Below are positions 9,125-19,937 of a DNA stretch of 46,445 nt, piece by piece (the stretch's first letter is position 1; each line of letters begins with the position of its first letter). The stretch spans positions 1-46,445 of the forward strand of contig MSJI02000665.1 of NCBI GenBank assembly GCA_001931905.2, written 5' to 3'. Origin of the DNA: Cladosporium sp. IMV 00045 (Eukaryota; Ascomycota; Dothideomycetes; Cladosporiales; Cladosporiaceae). Below the pieces are notes generated by a model. It was not told the origin of the DNA, searched no databases, and was given only the letters and a program-made list of their open reading frames with translations. The position numbers and the translations under genes are program-made.

Positions 9125-12100
9125 ATGGGGCCGTCCATCCTACGGCCTAGCGAACATGGCGGCAATGAAGGCAGAGAGGCAAGGAAGCACAGGCTATACG
9201 AGAGCCGACGTGAGCGCGAGTTCTACTCCTACTACGAGTCCGTTCTGGCCTATGCAAGCAAGGAGCCCAAGTTCTGCAACCTTTACGATTCAGAGATTGC
9301 AGCCTCACATGAAGCTGTCTCTTCCTCGGACAAAACGCTCACGGCTTTCACCCAGCTTGCCGCACTACAACTCGAAGCACGAAGGGCCATGATCTTTTTC
9401 TTCGACTCTGCACATGCTTATGTGATAGCCGAGTCAACTCGCACGCTTTCATTGGACAACGACTCGCATCATGCTCCTGGCGATTCTCTATGGCTCGGCT
9501 TCACTAAAATCCCCCGTGGACTATCGGTATGCGAGGTCACTACAACCCTGCCAGCCAATGGGGGCTCAAATGCGCAGGATGCCAACACGAAGTCTATTGC
9601 GCATATCATTAACAACCTCACCGAGGACACTCGGTTTTGCGATAGACCTTATGTGCAAGACGGCCCAAAAGCACGCTTCTACGCAGGCGTTCCGATCACC
9701 ACACCCAAAGGTATCAATATCGGTGCACTCTGTGTCTTGGATGACAAGCCACGCGATGGGCTTAAGCTTGGTCAGGTAGATCTTTTGCGCAATTTAGCGT
9801 CAGCGATAATGTCACATCTTGAGCTGGTACTGTCCCCACACTGTTCTTGAGTCTTGCGATTGTCCAACTAACATTACTACGCAGGTGCGAGCCAAAGAAG
9901 ACAATCAACGCAGCCGCGATATGAACACTGCACTTGGTGCTTTTATCGAAGGGAGATCAGACTCACGAGACTGGTGGCATCGCAGTGGGCATAACCCAAC
10001 TAATGCGCTAGGGCACCCTGAAGACGCGTCCGAGCCACGAATCCAGACTCTTAACGAAAGAGTGCCAATCACCCCTAGGGCTACCGACCGCATAGCAGAA
10101 ACCTCTGCTGGGGATGAATACTTTGCAACAAAAGGCTCACACTGTACCGGTGAAGACACTAAAGCTACATCCACTGGAAATCTGTCTACCCATGATCGTC
10201 CCTCAAATAGCCAAACGCCAACGGACAATGTGGCATCAAGTAGACCGACGCTAGGGTCGAGAAATGGATCTAACAGCTCAACGGGTTCTGCTGCACCGTC
10301 CCATACAAGGGCCGATGAACCGGATGAGGATCTCTCGACTCGGATAAAAGCCACAGCATCACGTGCTGCTGGCTTGATACAGAAGGGATTGTGCGCCGAT
10401 GGCGTGATGTTCTTAGACGCAACTGTTGGCAGTGTCGGAGGACTGATCAATGGCACGCAAGGACTGTCCCAAACCGAAACAGAGACAGATACTTCTCATG
10501 TGTCTGACGCCGGCAATGCCTCGCAACAAGGGATTCGCCAGGAGAAAACAATGGCTCCGAAGATCGAATTCTGTGAGCCACCGAAGCATAGCGTTGTCCT
10601 GGGCTCGGCGTACTCTATCGACATTGAAACCCGAGTCCGAGAGGCGATACAACAGGCGAAATTCTCAGAAAAGGTCCTAAGAAGCCTGCTACGCCGCTAC
10701 CCCGACGGTCAGGTTTGGCATTTCAATGGGGACGGTGAAGCTTCAGACGAGGACGAGTACGTATCTGACGAAGGCTTGTCATCCGCTAGTGCTGGCGAGT
10801 CAGCAGGATCTGAACTAGAACAGAGCACAACTCCGTCGAGTAAGCGTGCAGCTAAAAAGATCCGCGCAAGAAAGAAAGATGGGCGTGCTATCCAAGACAT
10901 CTTCCCGGGCATCAGAAGCCTCGTCTTTCTTGGAATGTGGGATCCCCATCAAGAACGGTGGTTTGGTGCTTCCATTGTACTAAGCTACTCTTCTACGCGT
11001 ATGTTCTCAGTCCGAAACGAACTGAGCTACCTGGCAGCTTTCTGCGATGTAGTCCTCGGAGAAATCTGGCGACTAGAATCGCAGGAACTGGGTCGTTCGA
11101 AGAATGACTTCATCTCCTCCATCTCTCACGAGCTGAGATCTCCGCTCCATGGCATCTTGGGCAGTGCCGAGTGTCTTGAAGAACAGGAACAAGGCGTCCT
11201 GGGCCGTGAGTTGATCCGGTCTATCAACTCGTGCGGTACGACACTTCTCGATGTTGTAAGATCTCTCCTTCCCCTAGCCGCCGACGCCCATCTTGCGGAT
11301 GCACGCAAATATTTTGGCGTGTAGTATGTTTGCTCACGCATGGCTAACACCAATCGTAGATCAACGACCTGCTAGAATACTCACGACTCAACCATGGTAC
11401 GCAGAAGCGGAGAAAGATGGACCCATCCCAAAGCTCAAACATGGCTTCCGATTCGAGCGCGGCTAGCTATCCGTCAGAAGCAGAGTCTGCTGTCATGCTT
11501 AGCACTCTGACTGAAGATGCTGTCAACGCCGCTTGCTTAGGATTTAATCACCAGATCATCAAACTCGACGACGTAAGCGGGTCCAGCGATGAACACCAAG
11601 CCGTCATAGCCTTGACTATAGATGAATTCCAAAGTTCAGATTGGCTCTTATGCGTCGCAAGCGGCTCGTGGAAGAGGATCTGCCTAAACCTCGTCTCGAA
11701 CGCTCTGAAATACACATCCTCGGGCTACATCAACGTCTCTTTGCGAAGGAAGTCGCTTCAGAAAAGAGCTGGCAAGGAGCGGATAGCACATGTGGAGCTG
11801 GTGGTGGGTTCGAATGTCGCATAATGAGCGGTGGACTTGCGCTGATTGTGTGTTTTAGGTCGAGGACTCTGGCATCGGTATGTCGGATGAATTTCAAGTC
11901 AAATGTCTTTTTCGGCCATTCAAGCAAGAAAACAGCTTGACCCCAGGCACAGGACTTGTAAGCTGCAACAATGCTCCGCTGCTGTGGAATCTTAGCTAAT
12001 TTATTACCTAGGGCTTGAATCTTGTCGCACAGATTGTCAGGTCGTTAGATGGGAATGTTCACGTGCGCAGCAAACAAGGTGCAGGCACAACCGTCAGGGT

Positions 12101-13454
12101 ATCTTTGCCCCTTCGGTGCTCTGTGTCGCCACTCGCAGCAGTGGCGCCCAATAATCTGGACGATCTCTCATCAATCAACGCAAGCGTTGGGTTTCTCGGA
12201 TTCGGCGACCTCGATATAAATCCGATAGCGGAGCCGATGAGATTGAAGGCAAACAAGCGACTTCTCAACAGCCTTAAGCGAGGCTGTAAGCAACTTGGAC
12301 TCCCCATTTGTGCAATTGACGATATCTTGGAGAACAATGCGTCAGTCTATGTTGTCCGAATGGAAGCATTAGAGCGGCTGTTCCAGACTGATAGCAGCGG
12401 GGTGCGACACTCTTTGCTCTCATCAAATAACCTGAGGAGACCGTTGATTATAATCTGCCCTACGCGCGACTCCGCATTGGAGCTTCGAGTTACACCTATA
12501 GCAACACGGCTTCCTAGTCGAGCGCAATATATATGGCTTCCGGTCGGGCCTGTGAAGCTGGCCGACGCCATATCGAATTGCTGTGGGTTCTACTGAATTG
12601 CCGCCGATGTCGATGCGAACTGACTTTCATTAGTGAAGCCGCACGCGGACAATAGATATATCGCGGCTGCTCTAGACACCGCTGAACTGCCATCATCAAA
12701 CGAAGCGTCTGGCTTTGTTCCCATCAAACCTGTTGTCAATGAAACTCCACCTGCAATCGACGCAGGCAAAGGCGGCGCTATCTCTGATTCGGCTTCGAAG
12801 AGTATTGAAGCGATCGACGAAAAGGATGAAAAGGAACAAGTATCGCAACCAATCATCCACAGAAGGAGTGGCAGCGTAGACTCCTCCAGACCTGGCACGC
12901 CCTCACTCCAAATACGAACGGGAATTGGCCGGGCTACCACCGCTCCAAATCGGATTGCGGATGTGCTCTCCCTGTTGCTCGTAGACGATAATGTATCTTA
13001 TGCCCCCAAACTCTTAGCAACTAGACCGTACTGACACGTGAGACAGGCCATCAACTTACGCCTTCTTGAAGTCTTTGCCAAAAAGGCCGGTCACTTCTAT
13101 CGAACAGCGCGAAATGGCCAGGAAGCCATCGAAGTCTACGAGAGTGCCGCCACTCAGGGAAACCGCTCGCAAGACTCTTTGGACCAGGCGATCAATCTGG
13201 TTGGCAAGCCTGAGGTGGTCCTGATGGACATCAACATGCCCGTTGTGGACGGATTCGAAGCGGCGCGGACGATACGCCGGTTCGAAAAGGCAAGCGGAAC
13301 TCCGCGAGCGAGCATCATCGCCGTCACGGGGTTGGGCGATACGTCGGCGCAGGAGGAAGCTTTTGCAAGTGGCATGGACTTGTTTTTGACGAAGCCGGTC
13401 AAGATGAAGGAGGTCACCGAAATTCTCGCGAAGATACGGGGCATTGGCTCGTGA
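9125..13454 (+). CDS. Hybrid histidine kinase: GAF, HisKA, HATPase and receiver domains
   Basis: Seven exons: 9125-9826, 9885-11255, 11360-11803, 11859-11957, 12012-12582, 12634-12992 and 13047-13454. The frame is continuous over all junctions and gives about 1317 residues. Residues 60-230 form a GAF-like sensor domain (ARFYAGVPITTPKGINIGAL, then CVLDD). A long Ser/Thr-rich linker precedes the H-box NDFISSISHELRSPLHGILG, with phospho-acceptor His about 649. The N-box is NLVSNALKY (Asn about 805), the D-box EDSGIGM and the G-box PGTGLGLNLV. After a spacer, the receiver domain reads LLLVDDN, VVLMDINMP (phospho-Asp about 1243) and FLTKPVK. All catalytic elements are intact, so autophosphorylation and intramolecular relay are expected, with onward transfer to a phosphotransfer protein such as the Ypd1 type feeding a stress MAPK pathway (known for the family). 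The GAF ligand is unknown. There is no transmembrane segment, so it should be cytosolic. Confidence 0.92.
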
Positions 13455-13949
13455 GACAAGCGCTTTATCGCGTTTTTGGGCGGTCGGGGTATTATGCTTC
13501 GAATCGGGAATATCTACATAACGAATCTATTATGTGTTGGGCCTACGGACATATGTAGGCGATGAGTGGAACTCTGGAAATCTCATTCAAGGCGCAGCCT
13601 CCAGCTCTTCCTCCCTATTTGTGCCAGCTTCCTCGCTCTTCACATTACCTGCTTCGTGCGTTTGTATTGATACAGTCACTAGAGCGCCGTCGCGAGAACG
13701 TTTGTCTAATGATTGGCGTAGTGAGGGGTTTCGTATGTTCCTGAGAGACCTTCGCAAGGCCCCGTCGTGCGTGTCATGGTGTTTATCATCGGCCTTTCGA
13801 CCAGATGGAGGGTTTGCCAAGAAGGTAATAGGTATCACCTGCGAGTGTAGCGATGTGGCGGAGGACGAGTGCGAATGCAGCGGTATGGCGGAGGGTGACT
13901 GTTCACTGGAGGACGATGCGCCAAGCGCCGTCCTGTGGAGCGGTTAAAC
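13455..13949. other. Intergenic after the histidine kinase
   Basis: This is 3' flanking sequence without a supported gene. Near 13840-13905 there are two imperfect copies of a GAGTGYAGCGRTRTGGCGGAGG-like unit of about 30 bp in tandem. Confidence 0.45.
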
Positions 13950-14530
13950 CGGCTGTCAAGCGGGCCCGTGGTATGTTCTAGCACCTTGTGGTATGCGACC
14001 GAACCCTCAAGCACAATAGTGCCGAAGCTCTGGATGCAAACATGGCGCAGCGCGCCTTGTACAGGGAGGATTCGCTCTGGTTCATTCCACTCGTACCAGT
14101 TTTCGGAAACCCAGTCGGACAGCTTGTACATCTGGGCGGTGCGTAAATAATCCATGGCAGCGGCGCTACAGAAACTCACGCGCGTAATGTACGCCGCCGA
14201 ATCTGATGACACGCAGTTAGCTTAGCTGCGTTTTCCCAAAGCGCTGGCATGGCGGAGTGATGGTGGACGAACGTCGAGGGTGTAGCGCCAGGCGCGTCGC
14301 TGACTCGAGGCAGTTGAGATCTCGCGCATAGTATGGGAAGGGTTTGCCGCACAACTCCTCATAGGACCAGGGCTACGGTGGTGAGGTGCCTTGCTGCCCC
14401 CAGTCGCCAAAGCGGAACGGGAGGTCGCCTCTGAGAAGCAGGGTAGCGGACGACGAAGCGCTGGATCTGATGGTAGGCGCTTGCGTGCACTTCTCGGCTG
14501 GAGCTAGATATCTTTCTTCGGATGGATCTT
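13950..14530 (-). pseudogene. Decayed coding relic, unrecognised
   Basis: On the minus strand coding-like peptide stretches appear in shifting frames. One is LLLRGDLPFRFGDWGQQG, then after a stop SYEELCGKPFPYYARDLNCL (about 14460-14290). Another, nearer the left end, is YLRTAQMYKLSDWVSENWYE followed by WNEPERILPVQG (about 14155-13990). Frames are broken by stops and shifts and no family is recognised. It could be one decayed gene or two. The residue composition is more protein-like than neighbouring noise, but this is weak evidence. Confidence 0.3.
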
Positions 14531-14956
14531 GGATTGGCTTGTAGATTGCGCCGTGGGTGTAATGGCTCGTAGGGAGATATCGGTGCAGCCTCTCGTGTCT
14601 GTCGGCAATCTGTACTCAATCAGACGTGCTACCAGCAAGGCACTCTGCAGTCCTTTGAACACCTGTGGACCATGTTTGCAGCATGCTTGTGCCCTGAGTC
14701 TCACAGTCGTGCTTGCTGATTGGACGTGGCGCGTGCCCGCTGCAAACTCCGATCTTTTTTATCTCCCAACACTCTACGCCAGTCCACACAAGTACCAGGG
14801 AACCCTAAGCAGTCTCTTGGTAGCGACAACCTGTTGCAAGCCAAGGACACAGGTTTTCATAGTTGCAAACGTTCTTTACACCAAGGCGTATCTAAGCCTC
14901 GGGACGGTAAATCTCGCACAGCTATCACACAACGATCTGAGCAGACAACACCGCTA

Positions 14957-15362
14957 GACGCAATTATGGTACTTTGCGAGCAAAGACCCAGGTATTGCGC
15001 ACGCTTTAGGGCGACGTTTCTTCTGGAGTCAAAAAGTCATGTGAAACAAAGATGTAGACGATCTCATACAGGGCGGGAAGAGATTGACCGTCAGCCTTGC
15101 GGGAAAGGACCTGATCGTAAATTGCGAAGCTGTCAAGCGCTATCTAATAAACAGTGGCACTAATCAGGCGGGAGGCTATAATGATCACAAAGACGACCTA
15201 TCATTGTCATCCGCAGAGAATTCATGGAAGCTAAAGGAGTGGAGTGGCAATGGCATGGAAGTGCTCTGCTTTGAACAAACTTGATCATGGTTAGGTTTTC
15301 GATAAGTCTGCAACGAGGGCGAGATTGATTAGAGCAGTGCGTCAGTATTGCGGGGATGGGTA
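14957..15362 (+). pseudogene. Truncated, broken copy of the 5.3 kb alpha/beta hydrolase (3' end only)
   Basis: From about 14960 the sequence closely follows the last 130 or so codons of the hydrolase at 5306-6919. It shares LWYFASKDPG, HALGRRFFWSQ, GKRLTVSL, GKDLIV and GNGMEVLCFEQ. The relic lacks everything upstream, including the nucleophile elbow. The tryptophan codon of the parent MWNK motif is TGA here. One extra A after the final GlnCAA shifts the frame just before the His motif, and the Gln of DHGQ reads TAG once the frame is restored. It is therefore a dead partial duplicate. The two stop changes are G-to-A and C-to-T transitions. Confidence 0.88.
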
Positions 15363-15369
15363 AAGCACA

Positions 15370-16246
15370 TTGTCATTTGAGCAGATCAGCTCGGTTTTGT
15401 TCGCAGGCCATACGTCTTCCTGTAAAAGAGGAGTCCGAATAAATTCGTTAGAGTAATCACTCGTATTGCAGATCTTCTACCTTCGCATGGTCAAAGATGC
15501 TGACTTCAAGACAGTCGACGAGCGTGATCTCCTGCGGAAGACTTTGACCTCCGAGACGCCGCATTTGCTGTACACACCAGCGCTTTGTTCGGCGACGAGA
15601 GTCCCCGGATGCAGACTTCGAAGTAGCAGCTGGAGAGAACTAACCAAACGGAACACAGACCATAAGTGGGGCGACAGGTCTAAATGTCGGCGCGTGTGCC
15701 GGCACCGCGGGAACGTCGCAAAGCAGGGGCACAATGTTGGTCACCTCTCGTTTGTATGAATTTGTGGGTAGATAGGTTGTTGTTCTTGTTTAGGCGCGCG
15801 GCCTGGTAGACCGGGGCCTGTCTATCTAGTGTCTTGGCAAGCTAATCCTGCGATCTGCGACTTGGAGTCCCAAAGTGCCTCGGCCTGCGACACAATGTTT
15901 CCATCGACGATGGCATCGAGACGATAACGATTTCGCGCTAGCGTTGGGAGACACCGTGGGATGCTTGGAAGTCCTTTTCCGCAAAGCGAGCGCGGCGTCG
16001 CCAGCGTGGCCGCTGTCACCAGACTATGCTTCGTGGTTAATTTATGGCGCACTGCGCACTTTTGATACCACTGAATTATCTCCCTCATACACACGACGAT
16101 CTGATTTTGCGGGACAGCGCAGCGATTGATAAGAATAAGACTACGCCTTAGGTCCGGCTCGCTGGAGTTGCTTATACCTGACCCGGCAAATCCGCATAGC
16201 TTCTACCATTTCGCAGCAGCGTCGTGAACTTGTTTCAAAAGAGACT
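15370..16246. other. Intergenic, promoter side of the FREQUENCY-like gene
   Basis: No supported gene. Short open frames on both strands lack recognisable motifs. The last 100 bases before 16247 are the likely 5' leader; no recognisable light- or clock-responsive element was identified by eye. Confidence 0.45.
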
Positions 16247-17872
16247 ATGGCACCACCGGATCAGCGACCTTCGACACTCAACCATCGCCGACCGCCAGCG
16301 CATTGCTCCGTCTCTTTAAGGCATACGCCTGTCGAGGCTGCGGTACGTCCCTCGCAGGCGCGACAACGCAATTCAAATGACGGAAGCAGCTACTGTCTTA
16401 ACAGGAATGGTGGCTCAGGCAAAGACAATGATGCAGACGACTGGTTCGTGCAGTCCAACAATGACGGCCGCGGAGATATCAGGGCATTTGCGGATAACGA
16501 CCCTCCCTTCTACATAAGCGGATCCTCGTCATCCGAGCCTGGAGAACAGCAGCAGCAGGGGTTGCGGCAGAATTTAGCAGGCGACAGCACAAAACGAACT
16601 CACCAGATGAACGGCGTGCTTCAACTTGGGGACGACAGGAACACGAAGGATCTCGGAAGCATCATCAACGACCTCACGATCCGTAACAAAAGGTTGAGGC
16701 GACGGTTGCAAAGGTATAAGAAGCAGTACACCTCCCGTGACAGCTTCAACGATCGAAAGCTGTTCGAGGTCAGAGTGCATCGCTTAGGAACGGAAGAAAA
16801 GCGTGAGCTTGAGGAGATGCTGTATAATTTTGTGAGCAGCCTGCCGAATCGACAGGAGTTTACGACCCAGAAAAGTGGGTGCCGATGTCATCGGCCAAAC
16901 CTCAAACATTATGAGACAGCATCTTCGCAAGCCTCCCTTCATGTTAGCGACTCTGCCTACGCGTCGATGTCAGCTTCGGAACTAGACTCATCTACATCAT
17001 CTGGATATGGCAGTAAACACGATCAGATCATGCGGCCTGCCGGAGTGGGACAACAGATACTTCACGATGATCTCAACGACTCCGCGAGCTTGCTCCTTCC
17101 TCCGACACCTATGGGGAAAAGGGAAACATACTCATCCTGTATACATCAATGTAGTAGAGGCTTGACGGGAGCGACCAGCTCTAGTGACCGTATAGGGTCT
17201 GCGATACAAAAGTCGAATATCAACAACGGCTCGATCATCTTTTATCACAATGCATGCTTCTTTGCAGATCTTAGCGGTGATCCAGTTGCACAAGGAAACG
17301 ACGTAGCTCCATTTTACGAGCTCTCTATATCGGAACCATTTGGGAAGCCGAGGTTGTACGACGACATCCCGTGCAAGATATTTGAGGAACGCGGACCACT
17401 CGAGGAAGCGATGGAACTCCCAGAGCCTATGGATCTTATCGACAATCCCATCCCAGAGTCGATGGAGTTAGCGTTTCCACAGCCATCATCTCCGAGATGC
17501 TCTGATGAGGTACTTGACTCGACCGATATCAACTTGGAGATCAGTGGCATTGGTGGTACTTATCCCGCAGATAACTTCGCTATTAACGTACAGAGCCGTC
17601 ACGCTCGCGTTGAGCCGACCACAGCTCTGACTCTCTCCTTTCGAAATGCAGCTGGGATTATACGTGACCGACTCGACAAAATCTTGCGAGCCGGTAATCC
17701 CCAGCGCACAGTGCGCGCCGCTGTCGGATATCACGTAGCTAACCTTCAACGCATCGAATATCGGCCCTCGGCATTGCCGTCTCCGCTTTACTTGATATCG
17801 TCTGACGAGGAGTCAATCAGCGAAGATGCCAGCACCATGGGCTCTCTATCGACTTGGCCTGACCTACTTTAG
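16247..17872 (+). CDS. FREQUENCY-like clock protein paralogue lacking the central region
   Basis: A single uninterrupted frame of 541 residues. The N-terminal block (DDWFVQSNNDGR, ADNDPPFYISGSSSSE), the coiled coil and following block (about 137-196: IINDLTIRNKRLRRRLQRYK, KLFEVRVHRLGTEEKRELEE), a Ser-rich SAYASMSASE segment and the C-terminal blocks (FFADLSGDP, GPLEEAMELPEPMDLIDNPI, ISGIGGTYPADNFAI, LISSDEES) all match the order seen in fungal FREQUENCY (FRQ) proteins. FRQ is usually about 1000 residues. Here only some 75 residues separate the Ser-rich part from the FFADLSGD block, so the region that in FRQ contains the basic nuclear-import sequence and the conserved middle domain is missing. 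In the circadian oscillator FRQ binds FRH and casein kinase 1 and inhibits the White Collar complex. Retention of the coiled coil would allow dimerisation, but clock function is not shown. No stops or shifts are seen. Confidence 0.82.
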   Translation: MAPPDQRPSTLNHRRPPAHCSVSLRHTPVEAAVRPSQARQRNSNDGSSYCLNRNGGSGKDNDADDWFVQSNNDGRGDIRAFADNDPPFYISGSSSSEPGEQQQQGLRQNLAGDSTKRTHQMNGVLQLGDDRNTKDLGSIINDLTIRNKRLRRRLQRYKKQYTSRDSFNDRKLFEVRVHRLGTEEKRELEEMLYNFVSSLPNRQEFTTQKSGCRCHRPNLKHYETASSQASLHVSDSAYASMSASELDSSTSSGYGSKHDQIMRPAGVGQQILHDDLNDSASLLLPPTPMGKRETYSSCIHQCSRGLTGATSSSDRIGSAIQKSNINNGSIIFYHNACFFADLSGDPVAQGNDVAPFYELSISEPFGKPRLYDDIPCKIFEERGPLEEAMELPEPMDLIDNPIPESMELAFPQPSSPRCSDEVLDSTDINLEISGIGGTYPADNFAINVQSRHARVEPTTALTLSFRNAAGIIRDRLDKILRAGNPQRTVRAAVGYHVANLQRIEYRPSALPSPLYLISSDEESISEDASTMGSLSTWPDLL

Positions 17873-18981
17873 TATCAAGTGCTGGAAGGCCAGCGAGGTT
17901 AGAACGAACGGGATAACGATTGATCCTGGCAAAAGAGAATCCTGTAGCAACGAGTTCGAGCCAAAGTGTGCGGCGGTCACATTGTTGCCCCGTCGCGCTC
18001 TTATTTGTTTGTGGTAGGCGAATGATATGGTTTCGTGCGTCCACGGGCTGCCTCTTTAGCTCCGCAGGGTTGTAACCGCATTGCAGTCGGAGAAGGCTCC
18101 AGGCGGGGACCAATGCGGTTGGAGCTGCAAGATGATGAGGTGTTAAGAGCTTCTAATCAAGGTCTCTTGGGGCGACTCTTCACGTTGACCGTGATCTCGT
18201 GAATGGTTGGTTATACATATGTGGATGGAGGAAGTCCGTTGCAGACAATGCCAAAAGGCATAGGTGGGCTTGCAGAGAGGGCCGTGGCATTGGGAGTGTG
18301 AAGATTGTCGGTGGAAGCGGCAGCGGCGCTCGCTCCGGGGAGGCTCATCATGCAGCGTCGATGGTTACGTCACGAATTCTCTCCATGGCCGGTCGTCGAT
18401 TATCATGTCGATTTCTGAATGCGGCGCCTTGCTTGCAACGCCGATATGCTAGTTCTCTACGGTAGGGATAGGTTAGCACCCGTGCCAGAACCCTATCACC
18501 AAACAGCCTATACCGTTCTGAGCACCTCTCCTCTACATTATCCACCTTGCAAGGGCCTTCATGTAGTCTGACGTCGCTCGTAGGAGGCACCCGACAAAAC
18601 TCCGTCGTACCAAACCGTGCCGAGCATGCCACAGGCGCCTCACTTCCAAAGCTACAGAACAAACGCCTTGGAGGTATCTCTGTGAAGGTCCCGGGTCTCG
18701 AGCTGCGAGGTCTGAGAATCACCAGACTGTCACTGCTCACACACGTGTCGGCCTGGCCTCGCAGGCGGCTCCGTGTCCGCAGCACCAAGCTATAAGCTCT
18801 AAACTTCCCATTACTCACAGGAAGATCTTCTTATGACGCAGCGGGGTCCTCTCTCGTCCGTTCATGCAGTAGTCCCACTCTCGCCGTTGCTATCTTTTAT
18901 CATTTAAGTGCCGAATAGCACTTGACTCTATCGCACAGCACCTTGAACAACACTATTGTCATCGCACTGCCAAGAGTAAAC
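17873..18981. other. Intergenic between FREQUENCY-like and bZIP genes
   Basis: No supported gene. A 156-codon minus-strand open frame (18348-18818) has Arg/Cys-rich, random-looking composition and no motif. The right part should hold the bZIP promoter and leader. Confidence 0.45.
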
Positions 18982-19937
18982 ATGGACAGCCTGGAGATGG
19001 CTGGCGCCTATACCGGGACCGGCGCATTTTCTGCCGATTTGGGGGCCGCGCAACGCGGTATCCTTCCAAATTACTACCGTAAATCTCAAGCCATTACTGA
19101 GCAACCCTTTGGCTTCGCGCCGGATGTTGATTGGAGCCTGATTAACAATTTTGGCGCTGGAGATGGGTAGGCTATTAATGCGGCAGTAGATTGTGCCTCA
19201 ACCAACCGACAGTTGACTGATTGCGGTTTCCTCCTAGGCCCATCGAAGCAAACGCCTTTGCAGCAAGCCAACACTCATCTCTCTCGGGTCAAGGTCTCTC
19301 AGCAAACACGGTAGACCCGATCAAATTGTGGCCGGACTCTAGTGACAGCCACAGGGACATAAGCCGCCAGATCACTCCCGAACAGAATGCAGGCCCGAAC
19401 AGTCTGTCGCCATTCTCAAATGTAAGGCCCAATGGCTCGATGGATCATGGCACGGTTTGGACGAGCAGAGCAACCGACTTCAAGCCCAACTCGACGCCTC
19501 CAGTCTCTACAGCACAGCCAGGACATACCCGCTCCGATCGAGCTCGTCATGCCGCAAACCAAAGGCATAAGAGATCAAGAGAGTCCAGGAAAGACAGCCA
19601 CCGCACAGACATCAGCAGCGAGGAGCCGCCAAGCACCCAGGACATCAAAGCAAGCAATAAACAATTGAAGGTGCGCGAGAAGAACAAGGTCGCTGCAGCA
19701 AAATGCCGCTCCCGTCATCGAAAGCAGGTCCAGAACATAGAGTCGAAATGCAATCATCTGTCTGCCGCCAACGGAGAGCTGAAAAAACAGATACGGGGCC
19801 TCAGTGGAGAGTTGAACGACCTTCGCAGCCTTGCGTTAAACCACCAGGCTTGCAACTGCCAAATTGCCACGTACAACTATCACCAGGCGAAGAAAGTCGT
19901 TGCGGGTCTGCAAGCGTCGAAAACGAAGGAAACATGA
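18982..19937 (+). CDS. bZIP transcription factor, ATF/CREB type
   Basis: Exons 18982-19166 and 19238-19937 (71-nt intron, GTAGGC...CCTAG, phase 2) give 294 residues. The N-terminal 200 residues are low in structure and rich in Ser, Pro and Asn. The basic region KVREKNKVAAAKCRSRHRKQ carries the bZIP signature N-x7-R (N-KVAAAKC-R). The AAAKCR core is typical of ATF/CREB factors that bind TGACGT sites. A leucine-zipper-like heptad region follows (NHLSAANGELKKQIRGLSGE, LNDLRSL), and the tail has a Cys pair (CNC). In ascomycetes, factors of this type (for example Atf1) work downstream of the stress MAPK, which in turn is fed by hybrid histidine kinases. A link to the kinase at 9125 is only inference from family knowledge and proximity. 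Confidence 0.88.

Noticed and set aside
18348..18818. 156-codon minus-strand open frame
   Set aside because: Arg- and Cys-rich composition, no motif, no intron signals, and it lies in the spacer between two plus-strand genes; it is probably a chance open frame.
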